Shown: piece after piece, positions 53,560 to 63,201 of the stretch
How the letters are laid out: each line of letters begins with the position of its first letter
How positions within the stretch are numbered: position 1 is the stretch's first letter
From: Calothrix sp. NIES-2100
Lineage (GTDB): Bacteria; Cyanobacteriota; Cyanobacteriia; Cyanobacteriales; Nostocaceae
Direction of reading: 5' to 3'
DNA length: 64,000 nucleotides
NCBI RefSeq assembly: GCF_002368195.1
Contig: NZ_AP018178.1
Coordinates: 4,498,721-4,562,720, forward strand
Notes under the pieces: generated by a model
What the model was told of the DNA's origin: nothing
Database searches by the model: none
The model's input: the letters and a program-made list of their open reading frames with translations, nothing else
Translations under genes and position numbers: made by a program

Positions 53560-54657
53560 ATGGCTGCAAAATTCAGTAAAAAAATAGCTGGGGTAATTCT
53601 ATCAGTTGGAGTATTTACCACAATTGCCCTGACACAAAATCCGGTTTTATCCCAGGTTTACCGACGGGAAAACAACCGTTCCACACAAACAGCCCAGATT
53701 CAAAAATTACCGTCACAAGCAGTAGTTTCCGCAATAGAATCAGTAGGCATGACGGTTTCTGATATGGATAAAGCCGTTGATTTTTACTCTCAGGTGTTAT
53801 CCTTCCAGAAAGTCTCAGATGTAGAAGTGTTGGGTACTGAGTACGAAAAGCTGCAAGGACTGTTTGGGGTACGGTTGCGGGTGGTGCGGATGCAGTTGGG
53901 CAACGAGTCGATTGAACTAACGGAATATCTGACACCAAAAGGCAAACCTATCCCTGTAGATTCACGTAGCAATGACCGATGGTTTCAACATATTGCGTTA
54001 GCAGTTAGCGATATGGATAAAGCTTATCAGCATTTACGTAAATTCAAGGTGCAACACGCCTCCACTGCACCCCAGCGCATCCCCAACTCTAACAAAGCAG
54101 CAGCAGGAATTCGCGCTTTCTATTTCAAAGATCCAGACGGACACAACCTAGAGATTATCTACTTTCCCCCAGGAAAAGGCGATCCGAAGTGGCAAAAACC
54201 GAGCAATCAGTTATTTTTGGGAATTGACCATACAGCGATCGTTGTATCCAACACCGAAGCCAGTTTGAAATTTTACCGTGATTTACTTGGCTTGAGATTG
54301 GCGGGAGAAAGCATGAATTACGGTACAGAACAGGAGCATCTTAATAATGTTGAAGGAGCCAAGTTGCATATTAGTGGTTTGCGTTCCCTTGCTGGGCCTG
54401 GGATTGAATTTTTGGAATATTTGACACCAAAAGATGGGCGTTCTTTACCAAATGATGCGCGTCCCAATGATTTGCTACATTGGCAAACAACCCTGGTAGT
54501 CAAGGATGCAGAAGCAGTCGCTCAACAGTTGCGAATCAATAAATCTACGTTTGTTTCTCCTAGTGTTGTGGCGATTTCTGAGGAGAAGTTGGGGTTTAAA
54601 AAGGGCTTTTTGGTCAGAGATCCAGATGGTCATGTGATGCGGGTGGTGCAGAAGTAG
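53560..54657 (+). CDS. exported two-domain VOC (glyoxalase/dioxygenase-fold) protein
   Basis: 365 residues with a signal peptide (IAGVILSVGVFTTIALTQNP...), so probably periplasmic. Two vicinal-oxygen-chelate modules follow. The first is ~55-205 (IESVGMTVSDMDKAVDFYSQ, WFQHIALAVSDMDKAYQHLR, YFKDPDGHNLEIIYF). The second is ~220-365 (GIDHTAIVVSNTEASLKFYR, LLHWQTTLVVKDAEAV, VRDPDGHVMRVV). Both end in the DPDGH metal-ligand region. Metal-dependent lyase or dioxygenase activity is likely; the substrate is unknown. A secreted VOC protein is unusual. It follows the zinc-ribbon gene by 41 bases. Confidence 0.85.
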   Translation: MAAKFSKKIAGVILSVGVFTTIALTQNPVLSQVYRRENNRSTQTAQIQKLPSQAVVSAIESVGMTVSDMDKAVDFYSQVLSFQKVSDVEVLGTEYEKLQGLFGVRLRVVRMQLGNESIELTEYLTPKGKPIPVDSRSNDRWFQHIALAVSDMDKAYQHLRKFKVQHASTAPQRIPNSNKAAAGIRAFYFKDPDGHNLEIIYFPPGKGDPKWQKPSNQLFLGIDHTAIVVSNTEASLKFYRDLLGLRLAGESMNYGTEQEHLNNVEGAKLHISGLRSLAGPGIEFLEYLTPKDGRSLPNDARPNDLLHWQTTLVVKDAEAVAQQLRINKSTFVSPSVVAISEEKLGFKKGFLVRDPDGHVMRVVQK

Positions 54658-54734
54658 TTTCTCAAAAGCAATCCTGTAAGAAACGAGAAGTTAACAATAA
54701 TCCAAATATTGATCGCCAGAAAGAGTGTTGACTT

Positions 54735-56717
54735 ATGTGTATTGAATTTGGACGGGAAATCTGCGGCAATCTCGACACCGCAGAGTCACGGGAATGGTTA
54801 GTTACTAATGGTATTGGTGGTTACGCTTCTGGAACGGTGGCAGGTTTATTAACCCGCCGCTATCACGGGTTACTAGTAGCAGCCTTGCAACCGCCGCTGG
54901 GTCGCACTTTAATGCTAGCAAAACTAGATGAAACTGTTCTGTATGATACTTGCTCTTATTCTCTCAACACAAACCGTTGGGTAGATGGTATCGTCAGTCC
55001 TCACGGTTATCAATACATTGAACGTTTTTCTTTGGAAGGTACAATTCCCGTATGGCGTTTTGCTGTTGCTGATGCCTTGTTAGAAAAACGGGTATGGATG
55101 CAGCAAGGAGCTAACACAACTTATGTCCAGTATACTTTGCGTCGTGCTACCCAACCGCTAAAGTTGACGCTCAAAGCAATAGTCAACTACCGTGATTATC
55201 ACGGCGATACCCAAAGCAACGGCTGGCAGATGTCTGTTGAGCAGGTACAACAGGGAATTTGTGTAACTGCTTATCCCGGTGCTGTACCACTGTATCTGTT
55301 GAGTGACTGTGGCAGTGCATCGCCTGTTCACAATTGGTATTATGGCTTTGACTTAGCAGTTGAGCGTTATCGGGGATTGAGCGACAAAGAAGACCACCTC
55401 CACGCTGCTACCTTTGAAGTTACACTCAATCCAGGGGAAGCGATGTCTACGACGGGCTGCACCTACACATTAGTTGCCAGTACTCAGAAGCAACCAGACT
55501 TAAATGCTGAAGCAGCACTCGAACATCGTCAAGCTCTTGAACAAAAGTTAATTGGACTCTGGAAATCATCCAGTCCTGCTTGGGTCAATCGTTTAGTTTT
55601 GGCTGCTGACCAATTTATCGTTGATCGCTCCGTTCCCGAAGACCCTCATGGCAAAACCATCATCGCTGGTTATCACTGGTTTGGTGACTGGGGACGCGAT
55701 ACAATGATTAGCCTACCTGGTTTGACTCTTGCCACTGGTCGCCCAGAAATAGCACGTTCAATTCTCCGCACTTTTGCTAGGTATGTAGACCAGGGAATGT
55801 TACCCAATCGTTTCCCAGATGCAGGTGAAATACCAGAATACAATACAGTTGATGCAACTCTCTGGTATTTTGAAGCCATTCGAGCTTACTACAATGTGAC
55901 TAAGGATGATGATTTGCTGATGGAACTGTTTCCCGTGTTGGCAGATATCATCAATTGGCACTGTCGCGGCACACGTTACAACATCCACCTCGATTCCAGC
56001 GATGGTTTACTGTATGCAGGGGAAACAGGTGTGCAACTAACTTGGATGGATGCCAAAATCGGAGATTGGGTGGTAACACCGCGTATTGGTAAACCTGTAG
56101 AAGTGAACGCTCTTTGGTATAATTCTTTGCGGACAATGGCAAAGTTTGCCCATCTTCTTGGCAAGCCCCATGAAGAGTATGAGGCTATTGCTAACCGCGC
56201 TCAAGTCAGATTTTCTCGCTTTTGGAATCAGGATACAGGCTACTGCTACGATGTGCTAGATAGTCCTGATGGAAATGACTCTTCTGTGCGTCCGAACCAA
56301 ATTTTTGCGGTTTCATTACCCGAAAGTCCCCTCACGCCAGCCCAACAAAGAGGAGTCGTAGACATTTGTGGGCAGATGTTACTAACTTCGCATGGGTTGC
56401 GTTCCCTTAACCCCGACCATTCCCAATATCAAGGTAAATATGGAGGAAATCAGTATCAACGTGATGGTGCTTATCACCAAGGTACTGTTTGGGGTTGGTT
56501 ATTAGGGCCGTTTGTCCTTGCACACCTGCGCGTCTATAAAAATCTTCAGCAGGCGCGTCAATTTCTCCAACCAATGGCTAATCATCTCACCGCACACGGT
56601 CTTGGTAGTCTCAGCGAAATTTTTGATGGTGATGCGCCGATGACTCCACGGGGATGTATTGCCCAGGCGTGGACTGTTGCAGAAGTTTTACGTGCTTGGT
56701 TAGCAACTGAGGGTTAG
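54735..56717 (+). CDS. amylo-alpha-1,6-glucosidase (glycogen-debranching-enzyme-like)
   Basis: 660 residues. The N-terminal GDE_N domain reads REWLVTNGIGGYASGTVAGL and RYHGLLVAALQPP. The C-terminal (alpha/alpha)6 domain has HWFGDWGRDTMISLPGLTLA, DAGEIPEYNTVDATLWYFEA, YAGETGVQLTWMDAKIGDWV and YHQGTVWGWLLGPFVLAHLR. D in GRDTM and E/D in TWMDAK are candidate catalytic acids (GH133-type). It hydrolyses alpha-1,6 branches of glycogen-like glucans in the cytoplasm. It pairs with the GH63-like gene 198 bases downstream as a glucan-breakdown block. Confidence 0.9.
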   Translation: MCIEFGREICGNLDTAESREWLVTNGIGGYASGTVAGLLTRRYHGLLVAALQPPLGRTLMLAKLDETVLYDTCSYSLNTNRWVDGIVSPHGYQYIERFSLEGTIPVWRFAVADALLEKRVWMQQGANTTYVQYTLRRATQPLKLTLKAIVNYRDYHGDTQSNGWQMSVEQVQQGICVTAYPGAVPLYLLSDCGSASPVHNWYYGFDLAVERYRGLSDKEDHLHAATFEVTLNPGEAMSTTGCTYTLVASTQKQPDLNAEAALEHRQALEQKLIGLWKSSSPAWVNRLVLAADQFIVDRSVPEDPHGKTIIAGYHWFGDWGRDTMISLPGLTLATGRPEIARSILRTFARYVDQGMLPNRFPDAGEIPEYNTVDATLWYFEAIRAYYNVTKDDDLLMELFPVLADIINWHCRGTRYNIHLDSSDGLLYAGETGVQLTWMDAKIGDWVVTPRIGKPVEVNALWYNSLRTMAKFAHLLGKPHEEYEAIANRAQVRFSRFWNQDTGYCYDVLDSPDGNDSSVRPNQIFAVSLPESPLTPAQQRGVVDICGQMLLTSHGLRSLNPDHSQYQGKYGGNQYQRDGAYHQGTVWGWLLGPFVLAHLRVYKNLQQARQFLQPMANHLTAHGLGSLSEIFDGDAPMTPRGCIAQAWTVAEVLRAWLATEG

Positions 56718-56915
56718 TGTTCTTATAACTCAGATATCGGATTAACTCTTCATCAATATCAATTGACACTACCAACAAAAATTAACATAAGTTTTTCCTG
56801 AGTTTATCCTAGATTTTTACTTACTAATATTTCTATCAAGTTTAACCAAAACTTCAGCTATATCTTAGATAAAAACGGGATACTCCAGATAGCAAATTAA
56901 TGAAAGTACAATGCT

Positions 56916-59627
56916 ATGATGACAACTCCAACCCAGGAAGAAATTAGATTACAAGAAGCTTTACATCACAAAGCTCATTGGCGCAGATGGGGGCCATATT
57001 TAAGCGATCGCCAATGGGGAACAGTACGCGAAGACTACAGCCCCAACGGTACAGCCTGGGACTATTTCACCCACGATCAGGCTCGTTCTCGCGCCTACCG
57101 TTGGGGTGAAGATGGGATTTTCGGGATTTCTGATAATCATCAGCGACTTTGTTTTGCGATCGCTCTTTGGAATGGTGAAGATTCTATTCTCAAAGAAAGA
57201 ATTTTTGGTCTAACTGGTAATGAAGGTAATCACGGTGAAGATGTTAAAGAATATTATTTTTATTTAGACAGCACTCCCACACATTCCTACATGAAAGCGC
57301 TGTATAAATATCCTCAAACAGCCTTTCCCTACTCCCAATTAGTTGCAGAAAATCAACGCCGAAATCGTCAAGAGCCAGAATTTGAACTACTAGATACAGG
57401 CGTGTTTGATGATAATCACTATTTTGATGTTTTTGTGGAATATGCCAAGCATTCTGCGGAAGATATTCTTATCCAAATTAAAGTAGTCAACAGAGGTACA
57501 GAAGCGAAGACATTGCACCTGTTACCTACCCTCTGGTTTCGCAATACTTGGTGTTGGAATGGAGATGCAGATAAACCTACTTTAAAAGAGATTAAATCAG
57601 ATCGTAGCTTCAATATTATTGAAGCATCTCACCCAAGTTTAGGAAATAGGTGGCTGTATTGTCAAGAAACAAAAGAGGTTCTCTTTACAGACAATGAGAC
57701 AAATATAGAGCGATTATTTGCTTCTCCCAATACCTCGTCTTATGTAAAAGATGGGATTAATGACTATGTTGTAAATGGTCAGAAAACAGCCGTAAATCCT
57801 GATAAGATTGGCACAAAAGCATCTGCCAGTTATGTATTAAAAGTTGAGACTGGTGAAACTCAAACTATCAAATTACGACTGAGTAATGCAGCCAATTTAG
57901 TTGAACCATTTGGTAAGGAGTTTGATTTAATTTTTAGCCGACGACAACAAGAAGCTGATGAATTTTATCAACGTATTACTCCATATCCTCTAAGTGAAGA
58001 TATGCGTAATGTGCAACGACAAGCATTTGCCGGAATGCTTTGGAGCAAGCAATTTTATCATTATATTGTAGAGGATTGGTTGAAAGGCGATCGCAACACA
58101 CCAACACCCCCAGCAGAACGGCAAAATGGTAGAAATCAAGAGTGGTTCCATCTCTACAATGAAGATATTCTTTCTATGCCTGATAAATGGGAATATCCCT
58201 GGTTTGCAGCTTGGGATTTAGCATTCCATACCATTCCTTTAGCAATGATTGACCCAGATTTTGCGAAGTACCAATTGGATGTTCTCACACGGGAATGGTA
58301 TATGCATCCCAATGGGCAAATTCCTGCTTATGAGTGGGCATTTGGTGATGTTAATCCCCCTGTTCATGCTTGGGCAACTTGGCGCATTTATAAAATTGAA
58401 CAGAAGATTTATGGACGCACAGACCGACAGTTTTTAGAACGGGTTTTTCAAAAGTTAATGCTCAATTTTACATGGTGGGTAAATCGTAAAGATGCTGAGG
58501 GGAATAATGTCTTTCAAGGGGGATTTCTAGGATTAGATAATATTGGAGTATTTGACCGCAGTGCAGCCCTTCCTACAGGCGGACACATCGACCAATCTGA
58601 TGGTACTAGTTGGATGGGGATGTATTGTTTAAATATGTTAGCGATTGCTCTAGAATTAGCCAAAACTAATCCTGTTTATGAAGATATTGCCACAAAATTC
58701 TTTGAGCATTTTCTGTACATAGCCGATGCGATGAATAAAATTGGCGAAATGGAAGCCAGTTTGTGGAATGAATCAGATGGATTTTACTACGATGTGCTAC
58801 ATTTACATGAACAGCAGATTACCTTAAAAGTCCGGTCAATGGTGGGATTAATCCCCCTATTTGCTATTGAAAGCATGGAACCAGAAACGTTAAAGATGCT
58901 TCCTGGCTTTAAGAAGCGGCTGGAATGGTTTATTCAAAACCGTCCTGACTTGCGGCAAAATGTAGCTTGTATGGAAACAAAAGGAATTGGTGCTAGAAGA
59001 TTATTAGCAATTGTTTCACGGGATAAATTAAGAAGTATTCTGCAAAAAATGCTTGATGAAAGTGAGTTTTTCAGTCCTTACGGTATTCGCGCAGTTTCCA
59101 GATTTCATGCCGAACATCCCTATACTTTTGATGTCAAGGGTTCGCAATTTCGTGTAGATTATGAACCTGCTGAATCTAGCAGTGGTTTATTTGGTGGTAA
59201 TTCTAACTGGCGCGGCCCTATTTGGTTTCCGGTGAATTTCTTAATAATAGAATCTCTGCAAAAATTCTATTATTACCTGGGCGATGATTTCAAAGTGGAA
59301 TGTCCCACAGGTTCTGGTCAGATGATGACGCTTTGGGAAGTTGCATCAGAATTATCTCAAAGGTTAACTAGAATTTTCTTGCAAAATTCCTCTGGTCAAC
59401 GACCTGTTTATGGTGGGATACAGAAGTTTCAAAATGACCCACACTGGCAGAATTTAATTTTATTCCATGAGTATTTTCATGGTGATAATGGAGCCGGAAT
59501 TGGAGCCAGTCATCAAACTGGATGGACAGGATTAGTTGCTCAACTTATTCAGCAATTTGGTGAATATGAAGCACAACATCAGGAACGAAAAATTGAGCAG
59601 GATAAAAAGGCGATCGCTATAGCATAA
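56916..59627 (+). CDS. GH63-like (MGH1-type) glucosidase
   Basis: 903 residues, typical for the large bacterial glucosidases related to GH63. N-terminal WGTVREDYSPNGTAWDYFTH, then FGLTGNEGNHGEDVKEYYFY and LPTLWFRNTWCWNG beta domain. The catalytic (alpha/alpha)6 part follows: EWFHLYNEDILSMPDKWEYP, WFAAWDLAFHTIPLAMIDPD, PAYEWAFGDVNPPVHAWATW, and later NSNWRGPIWFPVNFLIIESL. The D in WDLAFH and E near the C-terminus are candidate acid/base. The natural substrate could be a glucoside or glucosyl osmolyte. Intact. Starts ATG 56916 and ATG 56919 cannot be distinguished. Confidence 0.88.
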   Translation: MMTTPTQEEIRLQEALHHKAHWRRWGPYLSDRQWGTVREDYSPNGTAWDYFTHDQARSRAYRWGEDGIFGISDNHQRLCFAIALWNGEDSILKERIFGLTGNEGNHGEDVKEYYFYLDSTPTHSYMKALYKYPQTAFPYSQLVAENQRRNRQEPEFELLDTGVFDDNHYFDVFVEYAKHSAEDILIQIKVVNRGTEAKTLHLLPTLWFRNTWCWNGDADKPTLKEIKSDRSFNIIEASHPSLGNRWLYCQETKEVLFTDNETNIERLFASPNTSSYVKDGINDYVVNGQKTAVNPDKIGTKASASYVLKVETGETQTIKLRLSNAANLVEPFGKEFDLIFSRRQQEADEFYQRITPYPLSEDMRNVQRQAFAGMLWSKQFYHYIVEDWLKGDRNTPTPPAERQNGRNQEWFHLYNEDILSMPDKWEYPWFAAWDLAFHTIPLAMIDPDFAKYQLDVLTREWYMHPNGQIPAYEWAFGDVNPPVHAWATWRIYKIEQKIYGRTDRQFLERVFQKLMLNFTWWVNRKDAEGNNVFQGGFLGLDNIGVFDRSAALPTGGHIDQSDGTSWMGMYCLNMLAIALELAKTNPVYEDIATKFFEHFLYIADAMNKIGEMEASLWNESDGFYYDVLHLHEQQITLKVRSMVGLIPLFAIESMEPETLKMLPGFKKRLEWFIQNRPDLRQNVACMETKGIGARRLLAIVSRDKLRSILQKMLDESEFFSPYGIRAVSRFHAEHPYTFDVKGSQFRVDYEPAESSSGLFGGNSNWRGPIWFPVNFLIIESLQKFYYYLGDDFKVECPTGSGQMMTLWEVASELSQRLTRIFLQNSSGQRPVYGGIQKFQNDPHWQNLILFHEYFHGDNGAGIGASHQTGWTGLVAQLIQQFGEYEAQHQERKIEQDKKAIAIA

Positions 59628-59699
59628 ATATGCCTAAATTAGTGCTTTTACAACAGTATAGTAAGCCTATTGGTTGAATATGCAGTCAATCAAATGTCA

Positions 59700-59957
59700 T
59701 TACCATCTCCCGCCAGTTATTAACTTGTCCATCATTTCGCTGACTGTTGTACTCCTATACAGTGCATCTGGTATGATACTCCCTGCTCCCGCCATTGATA
59801 TCTCGACAGCTACACCGAAGGGTTTTCGCTGGTAGGTGCTACCGAAGAGAGTTTTCTGGGCATGAGTGCTGCTACAACCTATGCCCATGTAGGCATGGCT
59901 GCGTTTTTTAGTGCTGTCTTTAAGGTACATATCTGAATTAAAATAAATTTTGTTCAC
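59700..59957 (-). CDS. uncertain small ORF overlapping the exporter 3' end
   Basis: 85 codons from GTG 59957, or 76 from ATG 59930 (MYLKDSTKKRSHAYMGIGCS). It overlaps the ABC-exporter stop by 20 bases and is co-oriented, which would suit an export substrate gene. However, the composition (GSTYQRKPFGVAVEISMAGA, STTVSEMMDKLITGG) matches nothing I know and there is no leader-like segment. Could be chance or a remnant. Confidence 0.25.
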   Translation of the reverse strand: MNKIYFNSDMYLKDSTKKRSHAYMGIGCSSTHAQKTLFGSTYQRKPFGVAVEISMAGAGSIIPDALYRSTTVSEMMDKLITGGRW

Positions 59958-61587
59958 TAGGCATGAGACAAGTATAAATATTCTCTACCTTGCCATAATC
60001 TAACTTGACTATCCTGTCGGATAAATAGAAATATTGGTCATCGTGAGTGACTACTATTACAGTTTTACCTTTATTTTTCAATTCAGGTAATATTTGGGTA
60101 TAAAAAATTTTTTTAAATATAGGATCTTGATCGGCAGCCCATTCATCAAATACATATATAGGACGGTCTTCTAAATAAGCTGTCAATAAGGCTAGACGTT
60201 TTCGCTGTCCTTGAGATAATGAAGTGGTAGAAAGGATTCCATTGCTTATTTGAACTTTTTTATCCAGTTGTAATTGAACTAAATAGTCTTTAATTTTATC
60301 ATCAGTAATATTTTTACCTAAATTAAATAAATTATCGAATAGATAAAAATCAGAAAACACTGCTGAAAAATGTTGGCGGAACCACTCTTGATTTTCCGCA
60401 GTCACTAATTTGCCATTGAAATAAATTTTTCCGCTTTCAGGAATGTATAAACCAGTGATTAATTTGATCAGCGTAGATTTTCCACTCCCATTACCACCAA
60501 CAATAAAAACAATTTCATCTCCCGAAACTGTCAAATCAATTGGGCCAAGAGTAAAAGCTGTATCTTCTGAGTCTTGATGATAAGTATGAGTGATACCCAA
60601 AAATTCTAAACTGTAACAAAAATTATCTGCTTCATCCCAATTCATTAAATTACTTTCATAACAGCGATTCGACAATAATAGTTTAAGAGATTCAAGCTTC
60701 TGTAAAGCAACAGTTGCTTGGCTAAAGGTAGGAACAGCACTCATAATGTAGTCTAAAGGTGAAAGCAAGTAGAGAATAGTCAATGCATATCCAGATAAAA
60801 TATGAGTGGGGATAGTTTGGAAAATAGGCAAAGCAAAAATTACCAATCCTACAACTACAAAAAATAAGCTATTTCCCCAACTAGCAGCAACTGCAAATAT
60901 AGTCATTCCAACTACATTATTGCGTCTAGATAATTGTGCCGTTTCTTTAAGTTCTTGCTTTAAAAATATTTGTCGTCGTTCTTTGTGAAGCTTTAGTTCT
61001 TTAGTTCCCTCAGTTATACTCTGAAAATGGTTAAAAAGTTGATCTTCTTGCTGACGAGCTAGGGTAAAAAATGAGGTTGCTTTGTATGCAATCTGTTGAT
61101 AGCTAAATATTCCTAGCAATAGAGAAATGGCCACCAGAAAAAATATCGTTGGGGATAACCAAAATAAATACAAAAGACAACTCACTACGATGGTCATATC
61201 AATACACAACGTAGGAATAATGTAGACTGTGCGAGAAATTGCTAAAACATCGTCTGTTAATGTAGCTAATATACGATGTTTCCCTAACTTTTCTAGATCA
61301 TATAGTGGTGCAGATAAAATTCTCTCGCTCAATGTGAGGCGTAATTCTACAATTGCTTTTTCTGCTAAATTTATTAATAAATATTTAGAAATAATATTTG
61401 TTAAAAATTTGACAAAACAAAGACTGATAAAACTGCAAATTAATGTTATTTTCAGGGATGATTGATTAATATGTGTATTGATTGTTATAAGTAATCCGGC
61501 TGTACTAAACCCACTTAATAACCCAATGCAGGTAGCAAGAGTCAGAATTTTCCAAGAAGAACGTAACAGCAAAGTTATTAAGTTCAT
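59938..61587 (-). CDS. cyclic-peptide/siderophore-type ABC exporter (PvdE/SyrD-like)
   Basis: 549 residues, a fused permease-ATPase half transporter. The membrane domain ~1-320 has six helices (WKILTLATCIGLLSGFSTAG, TLCIDMTIVVSCLLYLFWLS). The family hallmark EGTKELKLHKERRQIFLKQE lies in the cytoplasmic loop. In the ATPase domain, Walker A is FIVGGNGSGKSTLIKLITGL, signature SLSQGQRKRLALLTA, Walker B PIYVFDEWAADQDP (E in DEWAADQ) and H-loop VIVVTHDDQY. This subfamily exports cyclic or modified peptides and siderophores; the DEWAADQDP motif is typical. Its promoter box is shared with the two genes to its right. Confidence 0.9.
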   Translation of the reverse strand: MNLITLLLRSSWKILTLATCIGLLSGFSTAGLLITINTHINQSSLKITLICSFISLCFVKFLTNIISKYLLINLAEKAIVELRLTLSERILSAPLYDLEKLGKHRILATLTDDVLAISRTVYIIPTLCIDMTIVVSCLLYLFWLSPTIFFLVAISLLLGIFSYQQIAYKATSFFTLARQQEDQLFNHFQSITEGTKELKLHKERRQIFLKQELKETAQLSRRNNVVGMTIFAVAASWGNSLFFVVVGLVIFALPIFQTIPTHILSGYALTILYLLSPLDYIMSAVPTFSQATVALQKLESLKLLLSNRCYESNLMNWDEADNFCYSLEFLGITHTYHQDSEDTAFTLGPIDLTVSGDEIVFIVGGNGSGKSTLIKLITGLYIPESGKIYFNGKLVTAENQEWFRQHFSAVFSDFYLFDNLFNLGKNITDDKIKDYLVQLQLDKKVQISNGILSTTSLSQGQRKRLALLTAYLEDRPIYVFDEWAADQDPIFKKIFYTQILPELKNKGKTVIVVTHDDQYFYLSDRIVKLDYGKVENIYTCLMPSEQNLF

Positions 61588-61646
61588 TTCAACTCTTTCG
61601 TTATAGCTAGTCTAACTACTTATATTTAGAAGTAGACGATTGCAGT

Positions 61647-61668
61647 GTCGATACAGAAAAGTTAAGGA
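61647..61668 (-). promoter_or_regulatory. shared promoter box, exporter copy
   Basis: Minus-strand CTTAACTTTTCTGTATCGAC, with two further T/C bases upstream, is identical over 22 bases to the box at 63180-63201. It ends exactly 60 bases before the ATG of the exporter; a -10-like TAAATA begins 19 bases downstream of its end. Confidence 0.75.
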
Positions 61669-61758
61669 GTTAGGCAGGGAAATAACTTAACTTGCAAACT
61701 TAACTAATGAATAGAGGAAGCAGGAACGAGAGTTAAGTAGGTTGGCAACGGCTCAAAT

Positions 61759-61780
61759 TCCCTAACTAATCTATATCGAC
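61759..61780 (+). promoter_or_regulatory. shared promoter box, monooxygenase copy
   Basis: CCTAACTAATCTATATCGAC, 16 of 20 positions as in the other two copies. It ends exactly 60 bases before ATG 61840; TATAAA begins 19 bases downstream of its end. Confidence 0.75.
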
Positions 61781-61839
61781 TATTGAAGTCACAAATTTTA
61801 TAAAGATAAGAGTTAAGTTTTACAATCCAAGTCAATTTT

Positions 61840-63123
61840 ATGAACGCTGAACTAGACGTTATCATTATTGGGGCTGGTTTTTGCGGTATTACTGTAGCTG
61901 CAAGTTTAAAAAAATTTGGAATTGATAACTTTGTTGTGATAGAGAAAGGTGAAACTGTCGCAACTATCTGGAAAAACGCCTACGAGCGATTAGTTAGCCA
62001 AAATCCTTATTTTACTTTACCTTTTTTTGAAGGTAAGGGAAAATATTCCACATTTAAGACGAAAGCGGAAATGGTGGGGTATTTAACAGAATATGCAGAT
62101 CACTTTCAAGTTGATTCACATATTCGTTTTGGTGAAGAAGTACAAAATATTACCAAAATTTATAATCAAAATCAAATAGATGATAACTGGCAAATACAAA
62201 CAACTAAAGACATTCTACACTGCAAGGTTCTTGTTATATGTACTGGGCTAACTAATCAACCTGTGATACCAAAGTTTGTGGGGAAAGAAAATTTTTCAGG
62301 TGAGATTATTCATAGTAGTGCCTATAAAAACGGCATTCCTTATCAAAATCAGCAGGTTTTAGTCATTGGTTCGGGGAATTCAGCAGCAGAAATAGCATTA
62401 GATTTATATGAACACGGTGCTGAACGTGTAGATATGTTAATTCGCGGTAAACGTTGGGTATTTCCTCTTTATCCGAGACTGCGATCGCTACAATATTGGT
62501 TATGGCGCAGTAGGTCATATTTTAAACGTTTGTTTAATAACAATACAATAGATTCTCGAATAGAAGCTATGGAAAAAGCCATAGATTTTTCTCCAGAAGA
62601 ATTACAAGCAGACATCAAGGAAACTGATAAATTTATTCAGCGTTTTGCTTTAGATTTGAGTGCATACTCTATCTATCCAGAAGAGAAAGGGCCAATGGAT
62701 GTGGAAGTTAATCAAGGCCGTGTAGCTTGGGTAGATAGAGGTACTATTAAACAAATCAAAAAAGGTAATATTCGAGTCATCTCTAATAGTATTCAGCAAC
62801 TCACAACCACAGGCGTAATCTTTACCAATGGTGTATCACAAGATTACGATGCAATTATTTTAGGTACTGGCTTTCGTCCTGGCATTAATAAAATATTCAA
62901 ACAGCCGCAATTGTATCTTAATGTGAACGATAGGTTATTGCCAAAAACAGATGGTAAATGCCAATCTATTGTTGACCCTACACTTTACTTTGTAGGTTTT
63001 GAGAAAACTTTTGCTAGATCCGCAACTTATGGATATTACGGCTGGTGTACAGGTAAAAGAATTGCCCTTCAATTGCTGGAAAGAAAGCCTTTATCACGTC
63101 AAAAATTGCAGATTTCCCTCTAG
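61840..63123 (+). CDS. flavin-containing monooxygenase (FMO/YUCCA-like)
   Basis: 427 residues. FAD site VIIIGAGFCGITVAASLKKF with VIEKG; FMO fingerprint FSGEIIHSSAY (FxGxxxHxxxY) at ~150-160; and NADPH site VLVIGSGNSAAEIALDLYEH. A late DAIILGTGFRPG (ATG/TG-type) strand and YFVGFEKTFARSATYGYYGW follow. Such enzymes insert one oxygen at a nitrogen, sulfur or carbonyl carbon of a small substrate. Gene context (peptide-type exporter divergent, same promoter box, small exported protein downstream) suggests it modifies the exported compound; that is inference. No recognisable ribosome site precedes the ATG. Confidence 0.87.
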   Translation: MNAELDVIIIGAGFCGITVAASLKKFGIDNFVVIEKGETVATIWKNAYERLVSQNPYFTLPFFEGKGKYSTFKTKAEMVGYLTEYADHFQVDSHIRFGEEVQNITKIYNQNQIDDNWQIQTTKDILHCKVLVICTGLTNQPVIPKFVGKENFSGEIIHSSAYKNGIPYQNQQVLVIGSGNSAAEIALDLYEHGAERVDMLIRGKRWVFPLYPRLRSLQYWLWRSRSYFKRLFNNNTIDSRIEAMEKAIDFSPEELQADIKETDKFIQRFALDLSAYSIYPEEKGPMDVEVNQGRVAWVDRGTIKQIKKGNIRVISNSIQQLTTTGVIFTNGVSQDYDAIILGTGFRPGINKIFKQPQLYLNVNDRLLPKTDGKCQSIVDPTLYFVGFEKTFARSATYGYYGWCTGKRIALQLLERKPLSRQKLQISL

Positions 63124-63179
63124 TTAAGCATGATGCTGTAAAAGTTAAGTCTCAAGTTAAGTTAGCTTCTACATTTAAT

Positions 63180-63201
63180 TCCTTAACTTTTCTGTATCGA
63201 C
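63180..63201 (+). promoter_or_regulatory. shared promoter box, small-lipoprotein copy
   Basis: CTTAACTTTTCTGTATCGAC with two upstream bases, identical over 22 bases (inverted orientation) to the exporter copy. It ends exactly 60 bases before ATG 63261; TATAAA begins 19 bases downstream. Confidence 0.75.

Noticed and set aside
54318..56164. Minus-strand ORFs antisense to the VOC and debranching genes
   Set aside because: Short shadow frames with no independent support.
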